A DNA stretch of 38,989 bases from Alphaproteobacteria bacterium (lineage in GTDB: Bacteria > Pseudomonadota > Alphaproteobacteria > Reyranellales > Reyranellaceae), in NCBI GenBank assembly GCA_947474005.1, contig CANJHI010000028.1, positions 1 through 38,989 on the forward strand. The letters are read 5' to 3'. The notes under the pieces are model-generated. The model was not told the DNA's origin and ran no database searches. It worked only from the letters and a program-made list of their open reading frames with translations. Positions within the stretch are counted from its first letter, which is position 1, and each line of letters opens with the position of its first letter. The translations under genes were made by a program, and so were the position numbers. Positions 38,832 through 38,989 of the stretch are shown piece by piece.

Positions 38832-38989
38832 CTATTGGTCGTCGTCGAACCCGCGCTTGCGCGGTTCGTAATCGCGTTCGCGGCGCTTGTCCGGGCCGGG
38901 GGCATCGCGCCGACGTACCGGCTTGGCGACTTCACCGCTCGGAGGCTCAAATCCGCCAGAGGGCGGGGCGCCGGAGAAATCGGCGCATC
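38832..38989 (-). CDS. C-terminal fragment of an unknown hydrophilic protein
   Basis: The last 52 codons of a gene entering from the right edge, ending in TAG (38832-38834). The visible tail begins CADFSGAPPSGGFEPP, continues GEVAKPVRRRDAPGPDKRR and ends KRGFDDDQ. It is disordered, very rich in Arg, Asp, Pro and Gly, with no domain to name. A good terminator downstream supports it as a real gene end. Tails like this occur on RNA-binding and zinc-ribbon proteins, but that is only a resemblance. Confidence 0.7.
   Translation of the reverse strand, partial: CADFSGAPPSGGFEPPSGEVAKPVRRRDAPGPDKRRERDYEPRKRGFDDDQ

Noticed and set aside
1..38989. tRNA, rRNA and CRISPR arrays
   Set aside because: Reading both strands, no T-loop/acceptor pairing, no rRNA stretch and no regularly spaced direct repeats of CRISPR size were seen.

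Overview
The window is GC-rich, densely packed DNA (overlapping stop and start codons, Shine-Dalgarno sites of the GGAGG type) of the kind seen in free-living Alphaproteobacteria. A hemP-hmu haem locus, a Bug-type solute receptor, a long His-tailed EamA transporter and many two- to four-gene operons fit a Rhodospirillales- or Reyranella-like soil or water bacterium. That placement is an inference; there is no rRNA or tRNA here to settle it. No CRISPR array, prophage or conjugative region is visible.

Layout. 1-305: 3' end of an ISAzo13-type transposase. 387-5729 (minus): haem uptake operon hemP-hmuR-tonB-hmuS-hmuT, ending beside the insertion sequence, so hmuU and hmuV are not where expected. 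A Fur-like palindrome separates hemP from a divergent three-gene operon of two unknown proteins and a VOC-fold protein (5828-6935). 7193-10509: potassium transporter kup, then a carboxymuconolactone decarboxylase-like gene coupled to purC. 10617-14280: ABC importer (receptor, ATPase, permease) followed by an isopenicillin-N-synthase-like dioxygenase. 14320-16002 (minus): small lipoprotein, TerC-type membrane protein, small membrane protein.

16087-22611 is a copper island. A Cu(+)-exporting P-type ATPase and csoR diverge from a 38-base gap that holds a perfect CsoR-type operator. Then follow a secreted Cys/His protein, a cupredoxin, multicopper oxidase copA and outer-membrane copB. A palindromic repeat lies inside the start of copB. 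Facing copB are two small secreted Cys-rich genes, one of only 40 codons with three Cys-Cys pairs, ending in a strong terminator. Together these suggest cytoplasmic export, periplasmic oxidation or sequestration and outer-membrane handling of copper.

22726-25509 carries a senA-like (EgtB-family) gene and a senB-like (TIGR04348-type) glycosyltransferase gene, the hallmark pair of selenoneine biosynthesis. They are divergent, and their start codons overlap in a single CATG. A small unknown gene is coupled to senA. 25516-27801: sterol-desaturase-family hydroxylase, a Cys-rich GDCC protein and a His-tailed EamA transporter. 27802-28379 has no gene but several palindromes.

28380-38989 is ordinary metabolic and accessory content: a tandem universal stress protein, an unknown protein, a Bug receptor, a class III CoA-transferase, an alpha/beta hydrolase, an OpgC-like acyltransferase with an SGNH hydrolase, a cyclase-family hydrolase, a GNAT gene broken by one amber codon, a second carboxymuconolactone decarboxylase-like protein, an unknown exported protein, a class II aldolase, a DUF1194-type von Willebrand protein and the 3' end of an unknown gene.
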